Below the pieces are notes generated by a model, which was not told where the DNA came from, made no database searches, and saw only the letters and a list, made by a program, of their open reading frames with translations. From Chara braunii (lineage: Eukaryota > Streptophyta > Charophyceae > Charales > Characeae): DNA of 33,032 nt. The DNA lies in NCBI GenBank assembly GCA_003427395.1, contig BFEA01000018.1, positions 2,146,162-2,179,193 on the forward strand, in the 5' to 3' direction. How positions within the stretch are numbered: the stretch's first letter is position 1; each line of letters opens with the position of its first letter. Position numbers and translations under genes: made by a program. Of this stretch, positions 1 to 8,569 are shown in pieces.

Positions 1-160
1 TGGCCTGTGAGACCAGCCCCTTGGCCTGTTCTCACAGGCCTGTGTTGTATTCGGGGTAGGCCANTCCAGGNCGGTACNTCTGTCGGTACCAGCCAGTCCA
101 GTCCAGTCCCGTCAGTCCGCTGGGGTATACCCCAGCCATTGTCTGTTTTCATTCTCATTT
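1..160. repeat. GC-rich, dyad-rich repeat edge with ambiguous bases
   Basis: No gene is visible here. An 11-base inverted repeat, GGCCTGTGAGA at 2-12 and its complement at 30-40, is followed by a perfect 16-base palindrome CTGGGGTATACCCCAG at 120-135 and by short CAGTC direct repeats around 95-118. Single N calls stand at 64, 71 and 78. The texture resembles the hairpin-rich right half of the solo LTR at 4896-5985, so this may be the edge of a related LTR, but no alignment was made and the element is cut by the window start. Confidence 0.4.
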
Positions 161-299
161 CTCACTTGCACATTTTGGAGTACGTGCGTTGGAGTCTTGC
201 GTGGGGAGTTGCGTTGTGCCATCTTGCTCCCCCTTCTTCTTCCATCTCCATCTCTGTCACTAGCGGAGCACCACACCTGGTGGGTCCGCTACAAGGGTG

Positions 300-975
300 C
301 ACTTTCTTGGACGTCTGAGGGGCCAATCTTTGAATCTGCTCCAATGCCAAATCTTGCCATGACAGGTCTGTAGCCAGGATTAGTTGTTTCATCATTTGTA
401 ATGCCAAGGCCTTGCATTGAGTTTTTGGGTCAATAAGACCCAGACCTCCTTTGTCTTTGGGCTGACTTAGTGTCTGCCAGGCCACTTTGGGGATCACGTG
501 TGGTGAATCATGATCTCTCGTCATAGAAATGCTGACAATTGTCTTTGTAACCCCTTACTAGCGATCTTGTTGAGTGACCATAGCACTGTTTTGTACCAGA
601 TTGAGGCTAGAATCACGTTGTTAATTATTATTGCCCTCCCAAATATTGATGTGTGTTTATTTTGCCACAACTTCATTTTTTCTAATGCTGGTGACGAGAT
701 CCATAATCATTCGAATTGGGTTTCCCTTGTGCTGTAAGTATCACACCTAGCACTCTGATAGAAGCCTCATGAGGTAGCCATTTAATCCTAGGGACCTCTG
801 GTGGTCTATCCCCCTAGGAGTGTATCCACCACCCTTGCGTCTTATTACCCCAGTTAACTAACATATTTGAAAGTTTTGAGAATTTATCCATTAATGCCTT
901 GATTTCCTCCATATTATTCGAAGACGCCTCCATCATGATAGTTAGATCATCAGCGAACATGGATCAGATCATAAA
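300..975 (-). pseudogene. LINE ORF2 reverse transcriptase, C-terminal remnant
   Basis: The minus strand carries MFADDLTIM at 960-934, the FADD catalytic box (motif C) of L1 reverse transcriptases. It continues through a palm/thumb-like stretch with WLPHEASIRVLGV (around 780-740), which matches the usual position and style of the segment after FADD in plant LINEs. From 524 it reads IPKVAWQTLSQPKDKGGLGL, the hallmark of the region before the C-terminal zinc-binding segment, followed by LALQMMKQLI. Several stops and shifts separate the pieces (for example near 800 and 680), so no functional protein can be made. The fingers and first palm motifs are absent, removed by the deletion next to 1000. 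Confidence 0.82.
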
Positions 976-1019
976 GATTTTCCGCTTCACATCATTGTTG
1001 AATAATTATTTCGTCCTCC

Positions 1020-1535
1020 TCTATATAGACTGGACATGGAGAGGGGATCTTCCACCTATCCACCCATCTGTCCGGGGCCGCGTTAAAGTCTCCTGCCATT
1101 ATAATAGGGATCCCGTTTGGACTATGATTGCGGATATCCTGGAAAAATTGCTTTCTTTCCTATATCTCATTGGGTACGTATACGTTGATAACACATACTA
1201 CTTTTACTTCCAACATTACTAGTGCAAAGATCCATCTTCCGTTTTCCTGGTCTGCTTCCCAATGGATGATGCCTGCCCTAGAATCTGGAGGGATCCATAT
1301 GGCTACCCCCGCTGATCCATTGCGTGTTGCATAAGCTTGATATTTTTGATGAGGCCAGATTAAATTATGTGCCCTATTGTGGGTTGGGGAGTTCATTAGA
1401 TGAGTCTCCTGAATACAAATCACATCTGGTCAAGATCTCCCTCCTACTCCTTTTAGTTGTTCTATTATTGCTCTTCGTTTAAGCGCATCAACAGTAGCCA
1501 GACCATTAACATTAAGTGACCTTAGATCTAAATCT
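1020..1535 (-). pseudogene. LINE ORF2 endonuclease domain, broken
   Basis: This is an exonuclease-endonuclease-phosphatase fold endonuclease, which nicks target DNA to prime LINE insertion. In order on the minus strand it shows SLNVNGL (about 1520-1500, start of the domain), VICIQETHL (about 1425-1399, carrying the catalytic Glu), and MAGDFNAAPDRW (about 1100-1062, the GDFN catalytic box). Two in-frame stops are seen: one before PDVICIQ, and one after VPNEI at about 1157-1159. The sequence stops looking like endonuclease near 1020 and jumps directly to the late reverse-transcriptase motif FADD, so the C-terminal catalytic His region and most of the reverse transcriptase are missing. Confidence 0.82.
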
Positions 1536-1637
1536 GTTGTTTGGGTGACTCGTTTCGAGGATGTATTCTTTCCGTAGAAAGCCTGTAGTGCATCCATCCT
1601 TTCTAGACCGAGGGATCATTTACTGAATTTACTGAAT

Positions 1638-2914
1638 TTACAATCTCACCCATCCTCCTCCATCTAGCAACGTCAAGGAGGTGAGGAACCCCTGTCGTAG
1701 AACAGAACAAAGGAAAGAAGAGACTTCCGCTACTGACCATACGACATTTGCTTTTATCTTGAGTTGCTGCAATTCGAGCAATGCCGCATGAGAGTACCAT
1801 TTGAGTCCCGATTCCTTGTTCTCCTCAAATCTCACAAAGGTGTCCCTTTTGGCCATCTTGGCTTGTTCTCCAACTAACGTGAAAGTCGCTTGGGGTCTTG
1901 GATCGAAATGTTTGAACAAAAAGTCATGCATATCTCTTTTGAAAGTCCTATCCCCTGTGCTTTGGTATTCCACATGTGTCATCCATCCTCTTAGTGTCAC
2001 CCCCTCATATTGATCCTGTCCTATTGGAGAGAGATCGATTTCTCATTTTCCCCCTTTCTTTCGAACTGGAATCACCAGATTGCCCTTGGGGGACTGTAGG
2101 CCGGTTACTTGACCTTTTTCTAGTACATGTCACATTTTCTTTCTTTTACCTGGATCATCTTTCCGTATTGGTCCTGACGGTCGATTCTTTTCTTGTTTCA
2201 ATTCCTCTTTTTGATGGGTGGCAGTGAGGTTTGGGGTTATTATCTTTTCTCTCTCCTTTGCCTCCTCTTCTTCTTCAGTTCCTTCTTCCTCTTGAATTTC
2301 TGGGGAAGAGGCGCTCTGTTCTTCCTCCCTTACCTCTTCTACCGTTATGCCTCTTTCTCCTTCTTTTGTTTCCTTCACCCCCTGGACCACTAATTGTCCT
2401 GATTCCTCAGCTCTTACTTCCCCTCCTATTGGCCCAGTTTCCTTTCCAGGCTCTTCCTTTTCCTTTGGAACATCTCTGCCACTACACCCAGAATTTTCTG
2501 ACTAACTCTTGTCCAACATGCTCCTTCTGGTAGGCCTTGTCCCAATGCCTGGCTGAGGCTGGGACTACTACTTAGTAAGTTGAATAGCTGGACATATAAA
2601 TTGTCCCAAAATTCAATTGTTCTTTCCCCATAGCGTGTTTTCGAGGATTTGATTAGCCATTCTGTTAACTGTTTCAGTCTATCCTCCTCCGAAAATGTCT
2701 GGTCAGGCTGAACAGCCCCCTCTTCCATTTCAAAAACCTCTGTGGGCGAGGAGGAGTCCACATCCATAGGGGCTGGACCGAAAGGGCGACGCAGGTTTTG
2801 AGTTCGCAAAGGCAAAAAAGCACGCGCCTGCAAACATATCACGGCGTGAGTTTGAAACGGCAATTTGGGTGGGCATTTTTCCTTTTTCCCTTCCCCCGTC
2901 TGACACCACGGCAT
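1638..2914 (-). pseudogene. LINE ORF1-like region, frameshifted
   Basis: Three minus-strand frames follow each other upstream of the endonuclease: 2914-2426 (162 residues, containing EEDRLKQLTEWL and ERTIEFWDNLYVQLFNLL), 2390-2130 (very rich in Glu and Lys) and 2000-1638 (with DMHDFLFKHFDPRPQATF and RDTFVRFEENKESGLKWY). The position immediately 5' of the endonuclease is where plant LINEs carry ORF1, a nucleic-acid-binding protein. No zinc knuckle or RNA-recognition motif could be picked out by eye, so the assignment rests mainly on position and charge pattern. The frame changes at about 2400 and 2010 show it is a pseudogene. Confidence 0.5.
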
Positions 2915-2930
2915 ACCCCTGTAGTTGTGA

Positions 2931-3055
2931 CACTCAGCCTGACACCACGGCCGTTGGTACTTTCATTGCTTTTCCAAACCCGGTGCCTGTTTTCTTTGCC
3001 CGCGTGTGTGTTTTTTGCTCATTCGATACTCAAAAGTGACATCAACATAGTTGCC
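2931..3055. other. Junction between the LINE and the Ty3 relic
   Basis: This short stretch has no assignable coding sequence. The 13-mer CTGACACCACGGC occurs twice, at about 2901 and 2939, about 38 bp apart. One copy lies just inside and one just outside the LINE 5' limit, so it may mark a 5' tandem remnant. Confidence 0.3.
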
Positions 3056-3186
3056 CCAGAGTTTATTCTTGGGAGACTGCCTGACACAACATGGCACTTT
3101 GATTACAGGGACACAAATACTAATCTGTTAGAAAAGTTTTGGTGACCTGGTATGAGAGAGGACCTCCATGCGCTCGTTGAAAGTTT

Positions 3187-3368
3187 AGGTTGGCTAGCGA
3201 GATGAGCCTCGAACGCAGGCACCTATGGGCTTACCAGTACACCGGGCCTGGCAGCACCGAACTGCGCGCCAAGCTATGCAGAACTGCCAGCAGCACACTT
3301 CTTTTCTTTTTTGGCTGGCGCCGGCAGCCATTGTGGTCCTGTAGCTTGAGCCTCCAAAATTTTCCCAG
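3187..3368. mobile_element. Unidentified ~180 bp insertion in the integrase relic
   Basis: The integrase reading matches the family up to HALVES (3184) and resumes at VTNCFFCKAG (about 3370). The segment between has no integrase similarity and is GC-richer. On the minus strand it contains GTTCGAGGC (about 3211-3203), which fits the RNA polymerase III B-box consensus GWTCRANNC. A tRNA-derived SINE is therefore possible, but I see no convincing A box, tail or target duplication. Confidence 0.3.
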
Positions 3369-4219
3369 GTGACGAACTGCTTTTTCTGCAAGGCTGGGGC
3401 CGTGTACTGGCAGTTTAAGCCCCGTCCTATTCCTTCTGTGCCAGGTGAATATGCATCCATGGACTTCATGGGCGAACTCATCACCGACAAGATGACAGTG
3501 GGCGCATATTCGTGGTCATAGACAAAGTTTCAAAATCCGCTCGATTCATCCCCGTTCCAGCAACAGCAAAGACAAACCTAGTTGGCTTTTCTTAATGAGT
3601 GGGTTCTAGACTTTGGCTTGCCAAAAATGATAGTGAGTGATACGGCTGTCAGATTCACAAGTGAACAGTGACAGCCTTTATTGAAGGAGTACAGAACTGA
3701 AAAGGCAATGAATTCAGCACATCATCCTGAAACTAATGGACAGGCTGAACAAATGAATCTTCAAGTACTACAATTCGCCCCAGATCAACTGAATTAGGAT
3801 GACCACTCGCCTAAATGTGCAAGTGCTTCTGACAACAATGTTGCTCACTTTTCCGTAGGACGCAGTCCCAACCAGCTGCATATTGGATGGAAACGCATGA
3901 AACCCTCTTGATTTCTTGTTTTCAAACGGGAAGCAGGATACGCCTCCTGAAAGTTTTTGAGTATAGACTACAATACGAACAGATCTTGAAAGAAATTGCA
4001 GTGAAGTTACAGAAATGGCAGCAGGAAATGATTGATCGGGCAACGAAGCGTAGACGTGTATCTGTCTTCTAAGTTGGAGACTTGATATGGGTGGAAAGCT
4101 GCAGAGTTTTGTCCAGAAGAGAATATGTCAAAAGACCTGCAAGCACTGTTATGTGGGCCATGGACAGTACTAGATATAAATGGGCCATATGTCATTGATG
4201 CCATACTTCATCTTCAGAC

Positions 4220-4242
4220 TCGTCCTTTTTCTTTTTTCTGTT

Positions 4243-4280
<38 letters not shown>

Positions 4281-4366
4281 CAGACGTGCTTAGGGATGGT
4301 GATAAGAGCATCCATCCCTAGTCACTCCGCGAATACTCCAATCTATTGGTGGGGAGTGTCACCTGC
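4220..4366 (-). mobile_element. Antisense poly(A)-tailed retroelement fragment
   Basis: The integrase frame is interrupted between the module ending near 4215 and VFHSSKLLP at about 4367. Read on the minus strand, the insert is a unique sequence of about 90 bp (4366-4277) followed by 32 consecutive A (T at 4245-4276 on plus) and a further A-rich run. That is the layout of a 5'-truncated LINE or a SINE inserted opposite to its host element. The unique part contains a hairpin with arms AGGGATGG and CCATCCCT (about 4290-4318). CTGTTT followed by a T-rich run occurs on both sides, a weak candidate for a target-site duplication. Confidence 0.55.
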
Positions 4367-4700
4367 CTGTTTTTCATTCTTCAAAGTTGTTACCTTCCAC
4401 TAACGATCAATTCCCTTCATGCAGATCAATGTTCCCACCCTCCATGGACGGATATGCTGATGTTGATTCTGTTGTTGAGGTGCGGTACATGCTGGTACCA
4501 AAACCGACAGTGAGAGGGGGTCCACCAAAGCCTCAATTGCACTTTGGAGTTTGGTTCAGATATCATACTGATCCAAGTGAAGATCAGTGTTTTGCAAAGG
4601 AAGAACTGATGCAGACAGCAGCAGGAATGTGTTAAGTTACAACAGGAGTCTGAAAGAGAGCAGCGCGTAGATTGCGGGGTTCTCAGGGGACTCCAAACCC

Positions 4701-4713
4701 AAGGGGGTGGGAG
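4701..4713 (+). promoter_or_regulatory. Candidate polypurine tract
   Basis: The run AAGGGGGTGGGAG ends immediately before TGTACGG. A purine run abutting TG is where plus-strand DNA synthesis is primed at the start of a 3' LTR. Its position after the chromodomain-like tail of the Ty3 relic fits. One T interrupts the purines. Confidence 0.5.
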
Positions 4714-4895
4714 TGTACGGCTGCATGGGCCTCTGAGGTGCAAATCGGCAGTGCCCTAAATGGAGGCGAAGGCCCAGCCTCGGTAAGAGCGCCGAGGCCC
4801 TAAGTCAAGGTCTGTCCTGTGCAAAGTGAGGCCGCACCTGGCTGGTGTAGCAGGTCGGGGTATCGGTCAGGTAGTTGGGATCCCGGCAGGCTGGG
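4714..4895 (+). repeat. 3' LTR of the chromovirus relic, left part
   Basis: This starts with TGTACGG directly after the polypurine tract and runs to the CTGGG target site, where another LTR (4896-5985) has inserted. Its continuation is at 5991. No second LTR is available for comparison, so the identification rests on position, the TG start and the split by the nested insertion. Confidence 0.45.
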
Positions 4896-5391
4896 TGTTA
4901 CATACTTCAATGAGTATGGGCAGAACCAAAGATCAACCAATATAGCATGAGCATTTATGCAGCGGAAGTCTGATAACGAACTGACTCACATAGACTGACC
5001 TACATGGCATCACTCCACACACATACAATCATGAGATGGTGGGGTCTGGGTCATTCATAGACGATACCCAGATCCCGTACACACATACACAGATGAAAGG
5101 TGGGAGGAGAGACGAAGGAGGTAGGAGGTAGATCACACCGATAGGTCACAAGATAGAGTCTGGTAGGTCTCCGAAATGGTAGTCCAGAAGGTCATATAAC
5201 AAGATCAAAATGTCGAGGACCAAAGGTCACCAATGTCGGAGATAACCGAGTCCAGATGTAACCGGTGTCTAACTGTGATGCAGCCGAGTGTCAACCTCAA
5301 CAATCTCCAAGTCTCCAATCAGGTAAGTACCACAGTCTCGTATCACCGAAATCCAACTCTGATCTCTGTCCAACTGGATAGTCTCCAATCT

Positions 5392-5452
5392 GAAGAAGAA
5401 GAAGAAGAAGAAGAAGAAGAAGAAGAAGAAGAAGAAGAAGAAGAAGAAGAAG
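5392..5452 (+). repeat. (GAA)n microsatellite
   Basis: About 20 uninterrupted GAA triplets lie inside the solo LTR, followed by purine-rich GGA/GA repeats to about 5480. The long Glu and Phe/Leu/Ser runs in frames across this stretch are products of the microsatellite. Confidence 0.95.
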
Positions 5453-5728
5453 GAGGAAGAGGAGAGAGAGAGAGAGGGGACTGGCGAGGGAGAGGAGGAG
5501 AGACCCTCCAAGCTCCCGGTACCTCAGGCGGCAATGGCCGCCGTGCTGGCTCAGTCGCCCTGCTGCTGCTCCGCTAGCTGTTGCGCTATGCTGCGCTCCT
5601 GCTTCAGCCCCTGCGCTAAGTTTAGCGCATCCAAACAGTACACTGGTACTGACCATGCCGTGCCGGTAGAGTTCCAGTAGGCCGATCCCTCAACTGAGGC
5701 GGATACCGGTACTTATACCGGTAGGCAA

Positions 5729-5965
5729 TGGTCTGGCCTCAATGCTGTGAGGCCAGGCCAGACCCTGGACCGTCCAGATGGACGGTTCAGCCTCAATCGG
5801 CGGGCGGCAGCTTCAAGAGCGCCGCCAGGCCCAAACGAAGTGTCGTTTGGGCCTACCCGNTGNGTGNTNGTCCAAAATCAGGCCTTTAGGGCCTGTAACC
5901 CCAAAGGTCGGGCCTTTAGGCCCTGGTGTGTCCCTCCGGCCCTAAGTCGGGTCCGGTAGGACCCG
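5729..5965. repeat. Cluster of short perfect hairpins in the solo LTR
   Basis: Four tight inverted repeats lie in line: GGTCTGGCC (5730-5738) with GGCCAGACC (5756-5764); ACCGTCC-AGAT-GGACGGT (5769-5786); CCCAAACGA-AGTG-TCGTTTGGG (5830-5851); and GGGTCC-GGTA-GGACCC (5949-5964). Three have 4-nt loops. N calls at 5860, 5863, 5867 and 5869 fall in the same stretch. Folded RNA or hard-to-sequence DNA would both explain these observations. Confidence 0.8.
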
Positions 5966-5990
5966 TGTGAGTCGAAGATGTAACACTGGG

Positions 5991-6311
5991 GCGGCGGAAG
6001 GCAGTGCCTGGTGGCCTGCCCAAATCCTGGCCAGGAATAAAGGAAGTAGCCAGGGCAGTCTGTGGAGCTTTCGGAAGTTGGCCAGCAGCAGTAGGGAGCT
6101 GAAGCACACGTGCCTGGGAAGCAGGGCTAGTGCTGGCCAGTGACCCGGAGTGAAGGCAGGGAGCGCCAGCCATGGAAGGGAGATCGAGGGAGGAGGAAGA
6201 CAGTAGGGGGATGGGTGCGGCAAGGGACGTGGTCGCCAAGAAGAGCTCCAGGATGGTACATTCAGGGCTCAGGTATTAATGGGATTAGCATTGTCTCTGT
6301 GGCATTGTACA
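5991..6311 (+). repeat. 3' LTR of the chromovirus relic, right part (end uncertain)
   Basis: This is the continuation of the LTR interrupted at 4895. Possible right ends that complement the TGTAC start are GTACA at 6256-6260 or TGTACA at 6306-6311. A polyadenylation-like AATAAA occurs near 6035. Only a comparison with a complete copy can fix the end. Confidence 0.35.
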
Positions 6312-7666
6312 TCGGTGTAGTAGAGGCTAGGGTATAGGATAGACTAGTGATCACAGAAGGTGCTAGTGAGACCAGCAATAGCACAGAGCAATCATTGCGA
6401 GAAGGGGGCTTTTCTTCGTCAAGAGACATAGACACAGTCCCTTCTTGTGCTGATGTGTTTATTGCTTTGTTGCCATATGGATGCTGGTCAAGAGATGTCA
6501 TTGAGCTGAATATGTGCATTGTGGTTGCAAAATGAGTTCTTTTCCTGTCCAGTTTCCTTGCAATAATAAGTGCTCCATCTGTGAGGACAAGTGGAGACTT
6601 GTGAGCTCCTGATGCAACTCAGATTGTCTTTGATGTACACCCTTGGAAATTTGGCCCTATTTCAGGCTGTTCGTACTAGGGAGGAGGATTACAATAATAT
6701 TCCATTTTGCAGGTAAGTTCGATGAAGCTGGCCGCTATTTCAATGGCCTCCGACCTGAAATCTCCCAACCCTCCAGGATTCCCACCAAAGTTGAAATCTT
6801 ATTCGTGTTTTTTTTTTTTTTTTTTTTTTTTTTTGCAGTATCAGGAAGTTCAGTATAGGTTCCCGAGTTTTCCTATAGATTTAAATTGTGTGGAACCTAT
6901 TTGTCATCGTCCGAAGCAATATAGACAGTTTAGAAGTTTCGACACGACCGCTCATACATGACGAACACTGAATTTTGCACGCTTATCTAGATCGCCAGAA
7001 GCACACTGAGTCTCCTGTTACTACAGGCCTGGTACTTGCTGTAGACTAAACCATGAAGGCTCTTGAGGCAGCAGATGCCGAAAGGGATTCAGGAGGTCCT
7101 TTTCTGCCATCCCATTAGTGACCCACCATCGAGCTTCCACGGGTTTCCCTCCCCTTCTGCTCAGATTATAGCAATATGTCACTCTTGGTGTACACCCAAG
7201 CCACAGCACCTTGCACATCCGTCCTTCCAGCACCTTTCCCACCTCCCGACCTCAGGCGCTCCATTTGATTTCATTACAGAGATTCAAAAATACTGCAATG
7301 TGGTGCTGCGCCCTCCTTTATTCTGAGAAGAAATAGAGCTGCGAACACTCCCAAGACCATGGGTAGGCTTATAAAACAGAAAACAAAGTTCTGTCAACCA
7401 CCATAAGAGAAAAGTGCAGTGGGAAGGGAGGGAAAGGGGGAGCAAGGGGGAGGAAGGGACATTTGGGCTCAATACCCAAGACAAATAAAAAACAAGGCAA
7501 AAAGAATTTAGATAAAACAGCTCAGTGCCCCACTGGTCTGGGTGTGGTGGTGGTGTCGATAAACTAAACCACTTATTCGTGGACTTTCACTGTCACTTCC
7601 CTGGCGGAAAAGGTTGGGGCTTGCATGCAGGATCACTATCGCCGGTGATGGCTCGCTTGCACATCT
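6312..7666. other. Unassigned region with splice-like signals
   Basis: No protein family is recognised in any frame across these 1.35 kb. Visible structure: a perfect donor consensus CAG|GTAAGT (6710-6718) placed directly on an acceptor-like TTTTGCAG; a run of 27 T followed by GCAG (6808-6838), again acceptor-like; and a short frame at 6347-6535 without known similarity. The second half (7330-7510) is purine-rich. The region could be a decayed host gene fragment or flank of the Ty3 element; I cannot tell which. Confidence 0.3.
6808..6834. repeat. T27 homopolymer
   Basis: A run of 27 T followed by GCAG. It may be the antisense poly(A) of a small retroinsertion or an expanded polypyrimidine tract; no retroelement body is evident beside it. 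Confidence 0.8.
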
Positions 7667-8562
7667 GTGACGAACCACTTCCCGACCCCGTGCCATCTTT
7701 CGTACCCTTTCTTTTGCTTCTATCATACCTACCCCAGGAAAACCCCGTTTTGAGTTCTTGCTTCGGGCGCCGCATTTTCCTTTTTGAAAAGCTTTTTCGA
7801 CTACTGAGTTCTGTTTTTCTTTTTACAAAGTCGAGAAATACATGGGAATTTACGTGCGCCCTAGCGAGCGCACTAGGAATTGGGCACGGTTTTTGGGAAT
7901 TCCGGGATAAGCGGAACTTCGACGTGTCCTTTTTGGGTGAGTAGATGTTCTTGGGCGCGTCGGGGAAAACTCTCGGAATTTTGCGTGAATACGAATAGGC
8001 GTCGGATTTTCTTTTCCCGCGTCGTTTTTTCGCGCGCGGCTATGGTGATTTCAATTTTGAATTAGGATAGAAGCAAGCTGTAACTGTTTCGGTGCCTTTT
8101 TCTTTTTTTTTGTTGACGGCGCCGTGCATGCAAAAGCTTCCTCCTCTCTGTCCCCCGCATCGCTCCCTCCCGCGCCTCCCTTTCCTTCTCCCTCCTTTTT
8201 CTCTCTCCCCGTAACTGTTTTCCTCTCTCTCTCTCCCGCCTTGTTTTCGCGCGCCCATTTCCCCTTCTTGATCGTCTGAATCTTGGACCCGTCTTGCGCC
8301 ACCTCTCGCGCCTTTTCTCTTCTCACCCTCTACGTCTGGCATACGACGCCCGGTCGATCCCCCGATAACTCCCGCTCGCCAATCAGGTGCGTGGATCGAT
8401 AGGACCTTCCTATCGCACGACGAATCTGATTGGTTGAACCTTGAGTTCCGAGGGATCAGCATGGCGTTCGTAGAGCACTCGTCTCAAAGTCTTCTCCTCC
8501 TTCTCCTCTTACACCTCAGCTTTCCAGTCGCCTTCTCCCCCTTCTATCTCCCCTGTCGCGAC

Positions 8563-8569
8563 TATAAAA
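8563..8569 (+). promoter_or_regulatory. TATA box of R1 copy A
   Basis: The TATAAAA within ACTATAAAAC is conserved at the same place in copies B (12015-12009, minus) and C (30980-30986) and as TATAAAT in copy E (17028-17022, minus). In each it is followed by a GCAAGC motif. N calls at 8572 and 8583 lie just downstream. It is a plausible polymerase II core promoter; transcription is not shown. Confidence 0.65.

Larger units (their letters stand above)
300..2930 (-). mobile_element. Decayed L1-type LINE, internally deleted
   Basis: Read on the minus strand this is a non-LTR retrotransposon: an ORF1-like region (2914-1638), an apurinic-type endonuclease (about 1535-1020), then the catalytic and C-terminal parts of a reverse transcriptase (975-300). 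Order and motifs are those of plant L1 elements. It is dead: frames are broken by stops and shifts, and most of the reverse transcriptase is gone. The 3' end and any poly(A) would lie near or before the window start and are not seen. The 5' end is placed near 2930 because recognisable integrase sequence on the opposite strand begins shortly after. The outer limits are approximate. Confidence 0.8.
3056..4635 (+). pseudogene. Ty3/gypsy integrase with chromodomain-like tail, broken
   Basis: Integrase joins element DNA to host DNA. Visible pieces in order are: the His-Cys zinc-finger part with NLLEKFW, then an in-frame stop, then PGMREDLHALVES (3120-3184); a CxxC-like NCFFCKAG (about 3375); EYASMDFMGE (around 3450-3480), holding the first catalytic Asp; FGLPKMIVSDTAVRFTSE (3612-3665), holding the second Asp; and HHPETNGQAEQMN (3722-3757), around the catalytic Glu. 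GPWTVLDINGPYVID (about 4155-4200) is the GPY/F-like module. Then VFHSSKLLP (about 4367-4395) leads into a tail with VWFRYHTDPSED that resembles the chromodomain ending of chromoviruses. Stops, frameshifts and insertions make it non-functional. Confidence 0.8.
4891..5990. mobile_element. Solo LTR with 5-bp target-site duplication
   Basis: The segment 4896-5985 (1090 bp) begins TGTTACAT and ends ATGTAACA, a perfect 8-base terminal inverted repeat of the TG...CA type that bounds LTRs. It is flanked on both sides by the identical pentamer CTGGG (4891-4895 and 5986-5990), the target duplication length usual for plant LTR retrotransposons. With no internal region beside it and matching duplications, it reads as a solo LTR left by recombination between the two LTRs of a complete element. 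It contains a GAA microsatellite and a GC-rich right half packed with short hairpins. Orientation is not determined: no clear TATA box or primer-binding site was found. Confidence 0.85.
3056..6311 (+). mobile_element. Ty3/gypsy chromovirus relic, 3' half only
   Basis: An LTR retrotransposon remnant read on the plus strand. It keeps the integrase zinc-finger region (3056-3184), the integrase core (3370-3780), the C-terminal GPY/F-like region (4080-4215), a chromodomain-like tail (4385-4635), a polypurine tract (4701-4713) and a 3' LTR starting at 4714. Gag, protease, reverse transcriptase and RNase H are not present. At least three foreign segments interrupt it: about 3187-3368, about 4220-4366, and the solo LTR at 4891-5990. 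The right edge (6311, or alternatively 6260) is uncertain. Confidence 0.75.

Noticed and set aside
4380-4430. CACTAAC branch-like site with a CAG acceptor near 4420
   Set aside because: The integrase reading runs straight through in frame, so the signal is fortuitous.
5233-5656. Frames with long Glu, Phe, Leu or Ser runs
   Set aside because: They are produced by the GAA microsatellite inside the solo LTR.
8040-8462. 140-codon minus-strand Arg/Lys-rich frame
   Set aside because: It is the antisense of the pyrimidine-rich R1 leader and is not preserved in copies B or C.
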